Below, piece after piece: positions 9,621-18,402 of a stretch of 64,000 bases of DNA. Below the pieces are notes generated by a model. The model searched no databases. It was not told where the DNA came from and worked only from the letters and a program-made list of their open reading frames with translations. Positions within the stretch are counted from its first letter, which is position 1; each line of letters starts with the position of its first letter. The stretch spans positions 62,001 through 126,000 of the forward strand of contig CACXAQ010000004.1 of the NCBI GenBank assembly GCA_902765595.1, in the 5' to 3' direction. The stretch comes from Oscillospiraceae bacterium. GTDB taxonomy: Bacteria > Bacillota > Clostridia > Oscillospirales > Oscillospiraceae. Made by a program: the position numbers and the translations under genes.

Positions 9621-9932
9621 ATGGCAATTAGCAGTAAACAGAGAGCGCAGCTGCGCGGCCTTGCCATGAATGAGGATACCATCGTCCAGGTGGGCAAGGG
9701 CGGGATCACCGAAAACCTGATCGCCTCCGTAGACGCCGCGCTGCAGGCCAGAGAGCTGGTCAAGGGCCGCGTTCTGGAGACCTGCGAGTATTCTCCCCGC
9801 GAGGTGCTGGACGCCCTGTGCGAGGCCTGTGCGGCGGAGCCTGTCCAGGTCATCGGGACCAAGTTCGTCCTGTTCCGGCGCAACCACGGCGATCCCAAGA
9901 TCGAGCTGGTCAAGGACAAGAAGAAAAAATGA
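9621..9932 (+). CDS. yhbY: YhbY-family ribosome assembly RNA-binding protein
   Basis: Small CRM-domain protein (103 aa) that associates with pre-50S particles. Typical residues are QRAQLRGLAMNE, VQVGKGGITENLI and the C-terminal IGTKFVLFRRN. The ATG at 9621 follows AAGGAG; longer readings would run back into ftsY. The stop overlaps the nadD start by 4 bp. This gene commonly precedes nadD in Firmicutes. Confidence 0.93.
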   Translation: MAISSKQRAQLRGLAMNEDTIVQVGKGGITENLIASVDAALQARELVKGRVLETCEYSPREVLDALCEACAAEPVQVIGTKFVLFRRNHGDPKIELVKDKKKK

Positions 9933-11125
9933 GGATCGCCTTTTACGGCGGCTGCTTCAACCCTCCGCACCTGGGGCATCTGGCCGCGGTGAGGGAGGCT
10001 TATGAAGCTCTGAAGCCGGACCGTTTTCTGATCCTTCCCGACCGGCAGCCGCCTCATAAAAAAGCGATCCCCGGGGAACCGGGACCGGAGGAACGTCTGG
10101 AGCAGTGCCGCAAAGCCTTTGGCTGCTTTGACTGGGCGGAGGTCTCGGACCTGAGCTTCTCCCGTGAGGGGCCCTGCTATATGGCGGATACGGTCCGCCT
10201 GCTGCGGCAGCAGTACCCGGGAGACGACCTGATCCTGGTCCTGGGGGCGGACATGCTGCCGGGGATCGAGGATTGGCATGATGCGGCTTCGCTTCTGAAT
10301 GACCTTCATCTGGCGATCCTGGATCGGGACGAGATCCCGCGTTCCGCATTGGAGGAAGTCTCTTCACGGCTTCATCAGCGATTTGGAGCACGGGTGGACT
10401 TTATCCCCAACGATCCGGTAGCCATCAGTTCCAGCCAGGTCAGAGCGCTGCTTCCGCAGAGAAAAGGGGAGGACCTGCTGCCTTCTTCGGTCTACCGGGA
10501 AATCATCCGGCATCGCTGGTACGATGCGCAGGTCTCCCTTTCCTGGCTGCGGGAACAGGTCTACGCCATGCTGAAGCCCAGCCGCATCCCCCATGTTGCG
10601 GGCTGTGAGAAGGCCGCGGCGGCTCTTGCCGCGCGTTGGGGCGCTGATCCGGAAATCGCGGCAGAGGCCGGGATCCTGCATGATATGACCAAGCGCTGGA
10701 CCGCTGAGGAACAGCTCCGCTTTTGCCGAGAGCAGGGGATCAAGCTGGACACCTGCGAAATGGAGAGTCCCCAGCTTCTGCACGCGAAGACAGGCGCAAG
10801 GGAGGCCAAACTCCGCTTCGGCGCCTCTGATGAGATCTGCCAGGCGATCCGCTGGCACACCACCGGCAAGCCCGAGATGAGCCTGCTGGAAAAGATCCTG
10901 TATCTTGCCGATGTGATCGAGGAGAACCGGTCCTATCAAGGCGTAGACGAGCTGAGAAAGCTCTGCTTTGAAGACCTGGACGAGGCTATGGCATACGCGA
11001 CCCGTTCCTCTCTCGAGCACGTCCGGGAAAGCGGAAATCAGATTCATCATGACACGCTCGACGCGTACCGTTGGTACAGCGCCGCAGACAATAGAAGGAG
11101 GAATTCAAATGTTATCTCCCGCTGA
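9929..11125 (+). CDS. nadD-yqeK: nicotinate-nucleotide adenylyltransferase / YqeK-type HD hydrolase fusion
   Basis: Fusion of two enzymes that are usually separate neighbouring genes. Residues about 1-190 are NadD (IAFYGGCFNPPHLGHL nucleotidyltransferase motif; PHKK; SSSQVRALL), which makes deamido-NAD+. Residues about 205-398 are a YqeK-like HD domain (ILHDMTK with His251-Asp252, then HAKTGAREA and LYLADVIEENR); YqeK homologs are reported to hydrolyse Ap4A symmetrically. There is no stop or frameshift at the junction near residue 200. It overlaps yhbY by 4 bp and rsfS by 17 bp, so the operon is tightly coupled. Confidence 0.92.
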   Translation: MRIAFYGGCFNPPHLGHLAAVREAYEALKPDRFLILPDRQPPHKKAIPGEPGPEERLEQCRKAFGCFDWAEVSDLSFSREGPCYMADTVRLLRQQYPGDDLILVLGADMLPGIEDWHDAASLLNDLHLAILDRDEIPRSALEEVSSRLHQRFGARVDFIPNDPVAISSSQVRALLPQRKGEDLLPSSVYREIIRHRWYDAQVSLSWLREQVYAMLKPSRIPHVAGCEKAAAALAARWGADPEIAAEAGILHDMTKRWTAEEQLRFCREQGIKLDTCEMESPQLLHAKTGAREAKLRFGASDEICQAIRWHTTGKPEMSLLEKILYLADVIEENRSYQGVDELRKLCFEDLDEAMAYATRSSLEHVRESGNQIHHDTLDAYRWYSAADNRRRNSNVISR

Positions 11126-11486
11126 AATCGCCGCCATTGCCGCCAAGGCGCTGGAGACCAAGAAGGCCAGGGACGTAAAGGTCCTGAAGACTGCCGAGCA
11201 GACGGTCCTGGCAGACTATTTCGTGATCTGCAACGGCACCTCGTCCACGCACATCAAGGCGCTGGTCGACGAGGTGGACAAGGAGCTTTCCGAGGCCGGG
11301 GAGCCGCCCATCCGTCGGGAAGGTCTGCGCTCGGATATCTGGGTGCTGATGGACTTCGGCTGTGTCATCGTCCACGTGTTTACCGACGAGGCCCGCAAGT
11401 TCTACAATCTGGAGCGCCTGTGGAGCGACTCGGAAGAGATCGACCCTGCCACACTGCCCCTGCCTGCCCGTGCGGAGGAAGAATAA
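11109..11486 (+). CDS. rsfS: ribosomal silencing factor RsfS
   Basis: Binds uL14 and blocks subunit joining in slow growth. This 125 aa protein has the family motifs VLADYFVICNGTSSTHIKALVD, EGLRSDIWVLMDFG and VIVHVFTDEARKFYNLE. The ATG at 11109 has the strong ribosome binding site AGGAGG inside the end of the nadD-yqeK gene. The nadD-yqeK-rsfS-leuS order is common in Clostridia. Confidence 0.95.
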   Translation: MLSPAEIAAIAAKALETKKARDVKVLKTAEQTVLADYFVICNGTSSTHIKALVDEVDKELSEAGEPPIRREGLRSDIWVLMDFGCVIVHVFTDEARKFYNLERLWSDSEEIDPATLPLPARAEEE

Positions 11487-11507
11487 ACAAAGAAGAGGAT
11501 CGCAAGG

Positions 11508-14015
11508 ATGAAATACGATTTCACAGCCATTGAAAAGAAGTGGCAGGAGAAGTGGGAAGAACTGAAGCCCTACGCCGCCGAGACCGGCAGCGACAAGCCC
11601 AAGTTCTACAGCCTCATCGAGTTCCCCTATCCCAGCGCCGCCGGACTCCACGTGGGACATCCGCGCCCCTTTACCGCGCTGGACATCGTCTCCCGCAAAA
11701 AGCGGATGGAAGGCTACAATGTGCTTTTCCCCATCGGCTATGATGCCTTCGGCCTGCCGACGGAGAACTTTGCCATCAAGAACCACATCCATCCCGCCAT
11801 TGTGACCCGGCAGAACATCCAGAACTTCACCCGTCAGCTCAAAATGCTGGGTTACAGTTTCGACTGGGACCGGGTGGTGGACACCACTGACCCCCAGTAC
11901 TACAAGTGGACCCAGTGGATCTTCCTGCAGATGTTCAAGAAGGGCCTGGCCTATAAGACCACCATGCCCGTGAACTGGTGCACCAGCTGCAAGTGCGTCC
12001 TGGCCAACGAAGAAGTGGTGGAGGGCGTGTGTGAACGCTGCGGCAGCGAGGTGGTCCGCCGGGAGAAGAGCCAGTGGATGCTGGCTATCACCAAATACGC
12101 CCAGCGGCTGGTGGACGACATCGACGATCTGGACTATATCGAGCGGGTCAAGACCCAGCAAAAGAACTGGATCGGCCGCTCCACCGGCGCGGAGGTCACC
12201 TTCCACACCACTGCCGGAGACGATGTGGTGGTCTACACCACCCGGCCCGACACCCTGTTCGGCGCGACCTACATGGTCCTCTCTCCGGAGCATGCCTATG
12301 TGAAGAAGTGGCGTGACAAGCTCACAAACTGGGATGCCGTAGAGGCATACGTGGACGAGGCTGCCCATAAGTCCGACTTTGAGCGTGCGGAGCTGAACAA
12401 GGAGAAGACCGGCGTCCGGCTGGAAGGCGTGCGCGCCATCAACCCGGTGAACGGCAAAGAGATCCCCATTTTCATCTCCGACTACGTTCTGGTCACCTAC
12501 GGCACCGGCGCCATCATGGCAGTTCCTGCCCACGACGACCGCGACTGGGAGTTTGCCAAAAAGTTCGGCTGTGAGATCATCGAAGTGGTCAAGGGCGGAA
12601 ACATTGAAGAGGCGGCCTTTACCCTGAAGGACGACACCGGCATCATGGTCAATTCCGGCTTCCTGAACGGTCTCACCGTGCGCCAGGCCATCCCCGCCAT
12701 GAAGCAGTGGCTCACCGAGCAGGGGATCGGTGTGGAGAAGGTCAACTTCAAGCTGCGCGACTGGGTCTTTTCCCGTCAGCGCTACTGGGGCGAGCCTATC
12801 CCGCTGGTCAATTGCCCCAAGTGCGGCTGGGTCCCCCTGCCGGAGAGTGAGCTTCCGCTGCTCCTGCCCCAGGTGGACTCCTATGAGCTCACCGACGACG
12901 GCGAGTCTCCCCTCAGCAAGATGACCGACTGGGTCAACACCACCTGCCCCTGCTGCGGCGGCCCCGCCAAGCGGGAGACTGATACCATGCCCCAGTGGGC
13001 CGGCTCCAGCTGGTACTTCCTGCGCTACATGGATCCCCACAATGACAAGGAACTGGTCTCCAAAGAGGCCGAGGAATACTGGGGGCCTGTTGACTGGTAT
13101 AACGGCGGCATGGAGCACACCACGCTTCATCTGCTCTACAGCCGCTTCTGGCACAAGTTCCTGTACGATATCGGCGTTGTGCACACGAAGGAGCCCTACG
13201 CCAAGCGTACCTCCCACGGCATGATCCTGGGCCGCAATCCCCACTACGTGGGTTTTGCGGAAACGGAAGAGGAGAAGCAGGCGCTGATCGCAAAGTACGG
13301 CAACCAGGCGCTTCGTCCCGCGGTGAAGATGTCCAAGTCCCTTGGCAATGTGGTCAACCCCGATGATGTGGTCAAGGCCTACGGCGCAGATACCATGCGC
13401 GTATACATCATGTTCATCGGCGACTTTGAGAAGACCGCTACCTGGTCGGATGACGCGGTAAAGGGCTCCAAGCGCTTCCTGGACCGCTGCTGGAATCTGA
13501 TGGATCAGGTCCAGGACGACCTGCAGGTCTCCAAGAAAAACGAGAGCATCATCCACAAGACCATCAAGAAGGTCAGTGAGGATATAGAAAGCCTGAAGAT
13601 GAACACGGCCATCGCGGCTTTGATGAGCATGGTCAACGAGTTCTACTCCAACGGTGTCACCAAGGGCGATCTGGAGTATCTGGTGCTGCTGCTCAGCCCC
13701 TTCGCCCCGCACATTGCGGAGGAGATGTGGGAGCTGCTGGGCTTTGCCGGGAAGAGCGGCAAGATGGCCATGCAGATGCCCTGGCCCCAGTATGACGAGG
13801 ACAAGACCCGGGACTCCGAGAAGGAGATGGCCGTGCAGGTGAACGGCAAGCTCCGCGCCACGGTGATCGTCCCCGCCGACGCCGATGATGAGACGGTGAT
13901 CGCCGCCGCCTGTGCCGAGGAGAAGATCAAGCGTCAGATGGAAGGCATGCAGCTTGTCAAGACCATCGTGGTCAAAAACAAGCTGGTCAATCTGATCCTC
14001 AAGCCTGCCAAGTAA
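11508..14015 (+). CDS. leuS: leucyl-tRNA synthetase
   Basis: Class Ia aminoacyl-tRNA synthetase of 835 aa. It shows the HIGH-type motif [12 protein letters not shown] near residue 48, Cys4 zinc sites ([21 protein letters not shown] and CPKCGWV...CPCCGG), the editing domain, and [13 protein letters not shown] near residue 606. There are only 21 bp between rsfS and leuS, so no T-box fits there; any control would act on the whole operon. Confidence 0.97.
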   Translation: MKYDFTAIEKKWQEKWEELKPYAAETGSDKPKFYSLIEFPYPSAAGLHVGHPRPFTALDIVSRKKRMEGYNVLFPIGYDAFGLPTENFAIKNHIHPAIVTRQNIQNFTRQLKMLGYSFDWDRVVDTTDPQYYKWTQWIFLQMFKKGLAYKTTMPVNWCTSCKCVLANEEVVEGVCERCGSEVVRREKSQWMLAITKYAQRLVDDIDDLDYIERVKTQQKNWIGRSTGAEVTFHTTAGDDVVVYTTRPDTLFGATYMVLSPEHAYVKKWRDKLTNWDAVEAYVDEAAHKSDFERAELNKEKTGVRLEGVRAINPVNGKEIPIFISDYVLVTYGTGAIMAVPAHDDRDWEFAKKFGCEIIEVVKGGNIEEAAFTLKDDTGIMVNSGFLNGLTVRQAIPAMKQWLTEQGIGVEKVNFKLRDWVFSRQRYWGEPIPLVNCPKCGWVPLPESELPLLLPQVDSYELTDDGESPLSKMTDWVNTTCPCCGGPAKRETDTMPQWAGSSWYFLRYMDPHNDKELVSKEAEEYWGPVDWYNGGMEHTTLHLLYSRFWHKFLYDIGVVHTKEPYAKRTSHGMILGRNPHYVGFAETEEEKQALIAKYGNQALRPAVKMSKSLGNVVNPDDVVKAYGADTMRVYIMFIGDFEKTATWSDDAVKGSKRFLDRCWNLMDQVQDDLQVSKKNESIIHKTIKKVSEDIESLKMNTAIAALMSMVNEFYSNGVTKGDLEYLVLLLSPFAPHIAEEMWELLGFAGKSGKMAMQMPWPQYDEDKTRDSEKEMAVQVNGKLRATVIVPADADDETVIAAACAEEKIKRQMEGMQLVKTIVVKNKLVNLILKPAK

Positions 14016-14044
14016 AGAAAGTTCCGAAGAGGAATAAGTAAAAC

Positions 14045-14073
14045 TTGACAAAACGGGTCAAACCCATTATAAT
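14045..14073 (+). promoter_or_regulatory. perfect consensus sigma-A promoter for rpsU
   Basis: TTGACA at 14045-14050, exactly 17 bp, TATAAT at 14068-14073. The spacer itself contains a GGGT/ACCC inverted repeat. Downstream in the leader are GCCAA/TTGGC arms at 14088-14104 and a small CGCC-GCAA-GGCG tetraloop hairpin at 14113-14124. Confidence 0.9.
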
Positions 14074-14144
14074 GCCACTGTTACAAAGCCAATTGCCAGT
14101 TGGCCCTTGAAGCGCCGCAAGGCGTATTGGAGGGAGGGAAATAC

Positions 14145-14330
14145 ATGTCTGAAATCTACGTCAAGGAAAACGAGTCTCTGGACAACGCTCTTAAGAGATT
14201 TAAGCGCAGCTGCGCGAAGTCCGGCGTCCTGGCGGATCTGAGAAAGAAAGAGTACTATCAGAGCCCCAGCGTGAAGCGTCGCAAGAAATCCGAGGCGGCC
14301 CGCAAGAATAAAAACAAGCGTTTTTATTAA
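14145..14330 (+). CDS. rpsU: 30S ribosomal protein bS21
   Basis: Small-subunit protein of 61 aa. [29 protein letters not shown] and the basic tail [15 protein letters not shown] are characteristic. The ATG at 14145 follows GGAGGGAGG. It is monocistronic, with its own consensus promoter and a strong terminator directly after it. Confidence 0.97.
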   Translation: MSEIYVKENESLDNALKRFKRSCAKSGVLADLRKKEYYQSPSVKRRKKSEAARKNKNKRFY

Positions 14331-14340
14331 TGCTTCAAAC

Positions 14341-14374
14341 GAAGAATCGGCACCCGACAGGGTGCCGATTCTTC
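14341..14374 (+). terminator. rpsU terminator
   Basis: A perfect 15 bp stem (14341-14355 with 14360-14374) closes a GACA loop, starting about 10 bp after the rpsU stop. The U-rich part lies in the distal arm and the tail is short. Confidence 0.8.
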
Positions 14375-14410
14375 ATTATGTACCGAAATGAATATATTTT
14401 TCAAAACCGC

Positions 14411-14438
14411 TTTTCATAACGCTGAAATATGTTATAAT
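14411..14438 (+). promoter_or_regulatory. extended -10 promoter of hexokinase gene
   Basis: TATAAT at 14433-14438 is preceded by TGT, giving an extended -10 (TGN-TATAAT). The -35 TTTTCA at 14411 is weak. The gene starts about 33 bp downstream. Confidence 0.6.
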
Positions 14439-14471
14439 GAAAAAAGATCGATTGAAACGGGGGAAACCGGC

Positions 14472-15734
14472 ATGAAGAGTGATAGAGCAGTGCAGTTTCT
14501 GAAAAAACATGGGATGGAGCCTGCGGCGATTGAGCCGGCCCGTGACGCGGAGCTTATGCGTGCGGAAATGGAGCGGGGCCTTGCCGGACTCGGCGGCTCG
14601 CTTCCCATGATCCCGACCTATCTCAGCGACACCGGCTGCATTTCCAAGGGAGAATATGTAGCGGTGATCGACGCGGGCGGGACCAATTTCCGCTGCGGCC
14701 TGGTATGCTTTACGGACGATGGCTATCAGGTGGAGGAGCTGCGGAAGTGGAAAATGCCAGGAATCGGCAAGCCAGCCACTTGGGCGGAATTCATCTCCTT
14801 TGCCGCGGATGCGATTCAGCCGCTTATGACCCGGACGGATAAGATCGGCTTTTGCTTCTCTTACTCGGCGGACATCACCCCCGAGATGGATGGAATCGTG
14901 CAGCGGATCGATAAGGAAGTCGTCATCAGCGGCTGCGAGGGTCAATTGGTTGGCGCATCGCTCCTGCAGGAGCTGGAACGGCGCGGCATTACCGGGAAGA
15001 AGATCGTGATCCTGAACGATACGGTGGCGGTGCTTCTGGGCGGGCTTGCGTCCACGGGCACTGAGGACGGCTGTGCCATTGGTCAGGTCAGCGGAACGGG
15101 GACCAATACCTGCTGCGCGCTGCCGGAACGCCGCATCGGCAAGCTGGGCCGTTCCGGCGACAGACATATGATCGTCAACCTGGAATCCGGTATGTATGAC
15201 GGGATCCGCCAGGGCGATTTTGACCGGATGTTGGATGCGGAAAGCAACGACCCTGGACGCAAGCACTTTGAGAAGTTGACCGCCGGGGTTTATCTTGGCG
15301 AGCTTTGCCGCCGGATGCTCCGCGCCGCTTCGGACGAGGGGCTTTTGGGTGTGGAGAGTGCGGAAAAGATCCGAGAGCTTGGCTGGATCGATTCCGCGGT
15401 GATCGACGCCTGGTCCATGGGAGAAGACCTGGATCAGGTGTGCAGCGGAGAGGAGGACGCCGCTTTTGTTCGTACCCTGTGCGAAGCGATGTTTGAGCGT
15501 TCCGCACGCTGCATGTGCCTGAATCTTGCCGCGATCGCGCTGCTCAGCGGAGAAGAAAAGGTCCGTATCTGCGCGGAAGGTTCGCTGGTGCAGAAGGGAC
15601 GCTTCTATCGCCCCATGCTGGAAAAGCTGATCCGCGAAGAAATCGAGGAAAAGCTGGGCGTACAGGTGCAATTCACTGTGGGCAGCGAGACCACGCTGCC
15701 CGGCTCTGCCGCAGCAGCCCTGCTGAATCTCTGA
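14472..15734 (+). CDS. eukaryotic-type hexokinase family protein
   Basis: Predicted ATP-dependent sugar kinase of the hexokinase fold (420 aa). It contains the phosphate-1 motif VIDAGGTNFRCGLV near residue 63, FCFSYSADITPEMDG, the catalytic-type LNDTVAVLLGG, the adenosine region GQVSGTGTNTCCAL, and a C-terminal GSLVQKGRFY. This resembles the large hexokinase family of eukaryotes rather than ROK glucokinases; such proteins do occur in Clostridia. The ATG at 14472 was chosen because the conserved region begins soon after and an upstream in-frame ATG lies before the -10 box. Sugar specificity cannot be read from the sequence. Confidence 0.85.
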   Translation: MKSDRAVQFLKKHGMEPAAIEPARDAELMRAEMERGLAGLGGSLPMIPTYLSDTGCISKGEYVAVIDAGGTNFRCGLVCFTDDGYQVEELRKWKMPGIGKPATWAEFISFAADAIQPLMTRTDKIGFCFSYSADITPEMDGIVQRIDKEVVISGCEGQLVGASLLQELERRGITGKKIVILNDTVAVLLGGLASTGTEDGCAIGQVSGTGTNTCCALPERRIGKLGRSGDRHMIVNLESGMYDGIRQGDFDRMLDAESNDPGRKHFEKLTAGVYLGELCRRMLRAASDEGLLGVESAEKIRELGWIDSAVIDAWSMGEDLDQVCSGEEDAAFVRTLCEAMFERSARCMCLNLAAIALLSGEEKVRICAEGSLVQKGRFYRPMLEKLIREEIEEKLGVQVQFTVGSETTLPGSAAAALLNL

Positions 15735-15750
15735 GGTTCATGATAGCATT

Positions 15751-15782
15751 CACAAAGCTCGGGAGAAGTCCCGAGCTTTGTG
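15751..15782. terminator. bidirectional terminator, hexokinase / spoVAE
   Basis: A 14 bp perfect stem (15751-15764 with 15769-15782) with GAAG loop between convergent genes. T-rich sequence follows on the plus side (TTTGT), and an ATGAATGC-type tail lies on the minus side. Confidence 0.8.
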
Positions 15783-15786
15783 TTTG

Positions 15787-16158
15787 TCATTTATTCTTAT
15801 CCCGGGGCTTTCCGATCAGTGAGATCAGAAAACCGAAGAAGACCGCGGCGCACAGCCCGCCTGCAGCGGCGGTAAAGCCGCCGGTAAAGGCGCCCAGAAG
15901 CCCCTGCTCCTCCACTGCTTTCTTGACCCCCTTTGCCAGGTTCCAGCCAAAGCCTGTGAGCGGCACCGTAGCGCCGGCCCCTGCCCAGTCTGCGAGAGGG
16001 CCGTAAACGCCCAGCGCGCCCAGGATCACGCCGGCCACCACGAAGGAGGTCAGGATACGGGCGGGTGTCAGGCGCGTGTAGTCGATCAGCAGCTGCCCGA
16101 TCACGCAAAGCGCACCGCCAACAAGAAACACTTTCAGGTATTCCCAGATCAGATCCAT
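15787..16158 (-). CDS. spoVAE: stage V sporulation protein AE (SpoVAEb type)
   Basis: Membrane protein of the SpoVA channel that moves dipicolinic acid into and out of the spore. It has 123 aa and about four hydrophobic segments (VFLVGGALCVIGQLLID, ILTSFVVAGVILGALG, AFTGGFTAAAGGLCAAVFFGFLISL). I chose the start at 16158, which has a GGAGG upstream and lies just after the spoVAD stop; longer readings run through spoVAD in another frame. Confidence 0.93.
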   Translation of the reverse strand: MDLIWEYLKVFLVGGALCVIGQLLIDYTRLTPARILTSFVVAGVILGALGVYGPLADWAGAGATVPLTGFGWNLAKGVKKAVEEQGLLGAFTGGFTAAAGGLCAAVFFGFLISLIGKPRDKNK

Positions 16159-16160
16159 CG

Positions 16161-17171
16161 TCAGGCCTCCCTTTCCAGCACCACGGCGTGGCAGATCCCG
16201 GGGATGCTTTCCCCCTGCTGGGAGCTGGTGGGGGACATGAGCGCGCCGGTTGCGGCGAAGAGGACCCGATTCCAGACGCCGTCCTCCATGCCTTTCAGGA
16301 TGTGCCCGCAGAGTACCGAGGCGCTGCAGCCGCAGCCGGAGCCGCCTGCGTTGACCTCCTGGGTGGTCAGGTCGTAGATGAGCACGCCGCAGTCCATATA
16401 GCAAGGCCCCAGGTCCACTTGATCCGCTTTGAACAGCGCCTCCAGAATATCATGGCCCAGAGCGCCCAGGTCTCCGGTAACGATAGCGTCGTAATCGTCG
16501 GGGCTGCGTCCGGTGTCGCGAAAGTGAGCGCGGAGCGTATCGAAGGCGGCAGGCGCCATGGCGCTTCCCATGTTGTTGGGGTCCTTGATCCCCGCGTCTA
16601 CGATCCGCCCGTGGGTCACATGGGTGACACGGATCTTACCTTTTCCGGAGAGGACAAGAGCGCCTGCGCCCGTCACCGTCCACTGAGAGCTGGGGGTACG
16701 CTGGCCGCCGTATTCCAGCGGGAAGCGGTACTGTCGTTCCGCAGAACAAAAATGAGAGCCTGTCAGGGCGCACACGGCGGAGGCAAAGCCACCGTCCAAC
16801 AGGATAGCCCCAAGAGATAGGGATTCCGCCATGGTAGAGCAGGCCCCGTACAGACCCAGATAGGGGAGATTGCTGTCCCGCATGGCGAAGGAAGAGCTGA
16901 CGCACTGGTTCAGCAAATCTCCCGCCAGAATATAATCCAGCTCCGATGCCGGGATTTTCGCCTTGTCACAGGCCAGGGAAAAGCATTGCTTCAGCATGTG
17001 GCTCTCCGCCTTTTCCCAGCTCTTCTCACCGAAGTAGCTGTCCTCGGCAATGTAGTCAAATCGGGACCCAAGAGGACCTTCGCCCTCTTTCTTCCCAACA
17101 ACCGCCGCATAGCCTGCCACAGCGGGACAGGAGGGCAGATAGAGAGTCTGTTTACCCACGCGTTTTGTCAT
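16161..17171 (-). CDS. spoVAD: stage V sporulation protein AD
   Basis: Dipicolinic-acid-binding component of the SpoVA complex with a thiolase-like fold. It has 336 aa, with KQTLYLPSCPAVAGYAAVVGKKEGEGPLG at the N-terminus split by typical SpoVAD residues, and later NQCVSSSFAMRDSN, LYGACSTMAESL and GSGCGCSASVLCGH. Start ATG at 17171 follows GAGGAT. Directly upstream is the potD terminator, so spoVAC, normally the preceding gene, is absent from this locus. Confidence 0.95.
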   Translation of the reverse strand: MTKRVGKQTLYLPSCPAVAGYAAVVGKKEGEGPLGSRFDYIAEDSYFGEKSWEKAESHMLKQCFSLACDKAKIPASELDYILAGDLLNQCVSSSFAMRDSNLPYLGLYGACSTMAESLSLGAILLDGGFASAVCALTGSHFCSAERQYRFPLEYGGQRTPSSQWTVTGAGALVLSGKGKIRVTHVTHGRIVDAGIKDPNNMGSAMAPAAFDTLRAHFRDTGRSPDDYDAIVTGDLGALGHDILEALFKADQVDLGPCYMDCGVLIYDLTTQEVNAGGSGCGCSASVLCGHILKGMEDGVWNRVLFAATGALMSPTSSQQGESIPGICHAVVLEREA

Positions 17172-17230
17172 AGCCGATCCTCGATTTCTTTTGATGATAG
17201 GCTTAGTTTGTCCCAAAAAGCGGGAAATAA

Positions 17231-17265
17231 ACAAAGCCGGCAGCGCCGTAAAGCACTGCCGGTTT
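17231..17265 (-). terminator. terminator of potABCD
   Basis: On the minus strand, CCGGCAG (17262-17256) pairs with CTGCCGG (17243-17237), followed by CTTTGTTTATTT. It lies about 20 bp after the potD stop. Confidence 0.75.
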
Positions 17266-17283
17266 GGTCACAATAGGGATGAT

Positions 17284-18390
17284 TCAGTTTCTGACCTTGT
17301 GCCACAGCTCGGACACGTAGCTGAGGGTGTCCTTATCCTGGTTGAGGAAGCCGTACTGGTTGTACAGGGCCTTGAAGTTGTCCACGTCCATATACAGGAT
17401 CTCCATGGCCTCTTCGCCCATCTCCTCCTGATAATCCTCGCTGTTATAGACGACGGAGTTGGGGGAGGCGTAGTAGATATACTCGGCGTTGGCAATGGCG
17501 GGCTCTTCAGACAGCATGTAGTTGATGAAGATCTCAGCCAGCTCCTGGTTCTGGCAGCCCTTGGGGATGCACATGGCGTCAACAAAGTAGTTGGTGCGCT
17601 CTGGGTAGTAGAAGCGCAGGTCCACGTCGTCGGCCTGGGCGTCCAGCATGGTGAAGTAGTCGCCGGCGTAGTAGACGGCAATGGCGGCCTCGCCGATCTC
17701 CATCATGTTGTAGACCTCGTCCATCACGTATTTCTGGACCAGAGGCTCCTGCTTCTTCAGCTCCTCATAGGCCTGATCCCAGGTGGCCTTATCGGTGCTG
17801 TTCACATCCAGCCCCAGCTTGTACTGAGCGGTGCCGAAGGCGTCCCGGGGATTGTTGAACTGCAGGATCTGTCCGGCGTACTTCTCGTTCCACAGCAGGT
17901 CCCAGCCGCCCACGTCTTCTTCATCCACCACGTTGGCGTTGTAGATAATCCCAACCACGCCGTAGGAGTAGGGGACGGTGTACTGGTCGTTCGGGTCGTA
18001 GTTCAGGCCGCGGAAATTCTCGTCAATGTTGGCATAATTGGGGATATTGTCAAAGTTCAGGGGAACCAGCATGTCCTCCTCGATCATCTTGGCGATCATG
18101 TAGTCCGAGGGGATGATCACGTCGTAGCTGACAGCGCCGCTGGAGAGCTTGTTGTACATGTCTTCGTTGCTGGAGAAGGTGGTGTAATTGACCTTGATCT
18201 TCTCTCCATAGTTCTCCTCATACCACGCCTCGAAAGCCTTGATGGTGTCCAGGCTGTCCTCGGAGCCGTCGGAAATGTACTCGCCCCAGTTGTACACGTT
18301 CAGGGTCTTGGCGCTGCCGCAGGCAGTCAGCATGGAGCAGAGGCCCAGCATCAGCGCGGCGGACAGCAGAACAGAGAGCAGTTTCTTCAT
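17284..18390 (-). CDS. potD: spermidine/putrescine-binding lipoprotein PotD
   Basis: Extracellular substrate-binding protein of the polyamine ABC transporter, 368 aa. The signal peptide ends in the lipobox LTAC (Cys near residue 27). The mature start is LNVYNWGEYISDGS, and SYDVIIPSDYMIAKM is typical of PotD. Unlike E. coli, where potD also follows potC, the binding protein here is the last gene of a compact potABCD operon. Confidence 0.95.
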   Translation of the reverse strand: MKKLLSVLLSAALMLGLCSMLTACGSAKTLNVYNWGEYISDGSEDSLDTIKAFEAWYEENYGEKIKVNYTTFSSNEDMYNKLSSGAVSYDVIIPSDYMIAKMIEEDMLVPLNFDNIPNYANIDENFRGLNYDPNDQYTVPYSYGVVGIIYNANVVDEEDVGGWDLLWNEKYAGQILQFNNPRDAFGTAQYKLGLDVNSTDKATWDQAYEELKKQEPLVQKYVMDEVYNMMEIGEAAIAVYYAGDYFTMLDAQADDVDLRFYYPERTNYFVDAMCIPKGCQNQELAEIFINYMLSEEPAIANAEYIYYASPNSVVYNSEDYQEEMGEEAMEILYMDVDNFKALYNQYGFLNQDKDTLSYVSELWHKVRN

Positions 18391-18402
18391 TTCGTTTCCT
18401 CC

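Noticed and set aside
14388..14471. N-terminal extension of the hexokinase (start at 14388)
   Set aside because: It would begin upstream of the TATAAT box at 14433; the shorter start fits the promoter and family better.
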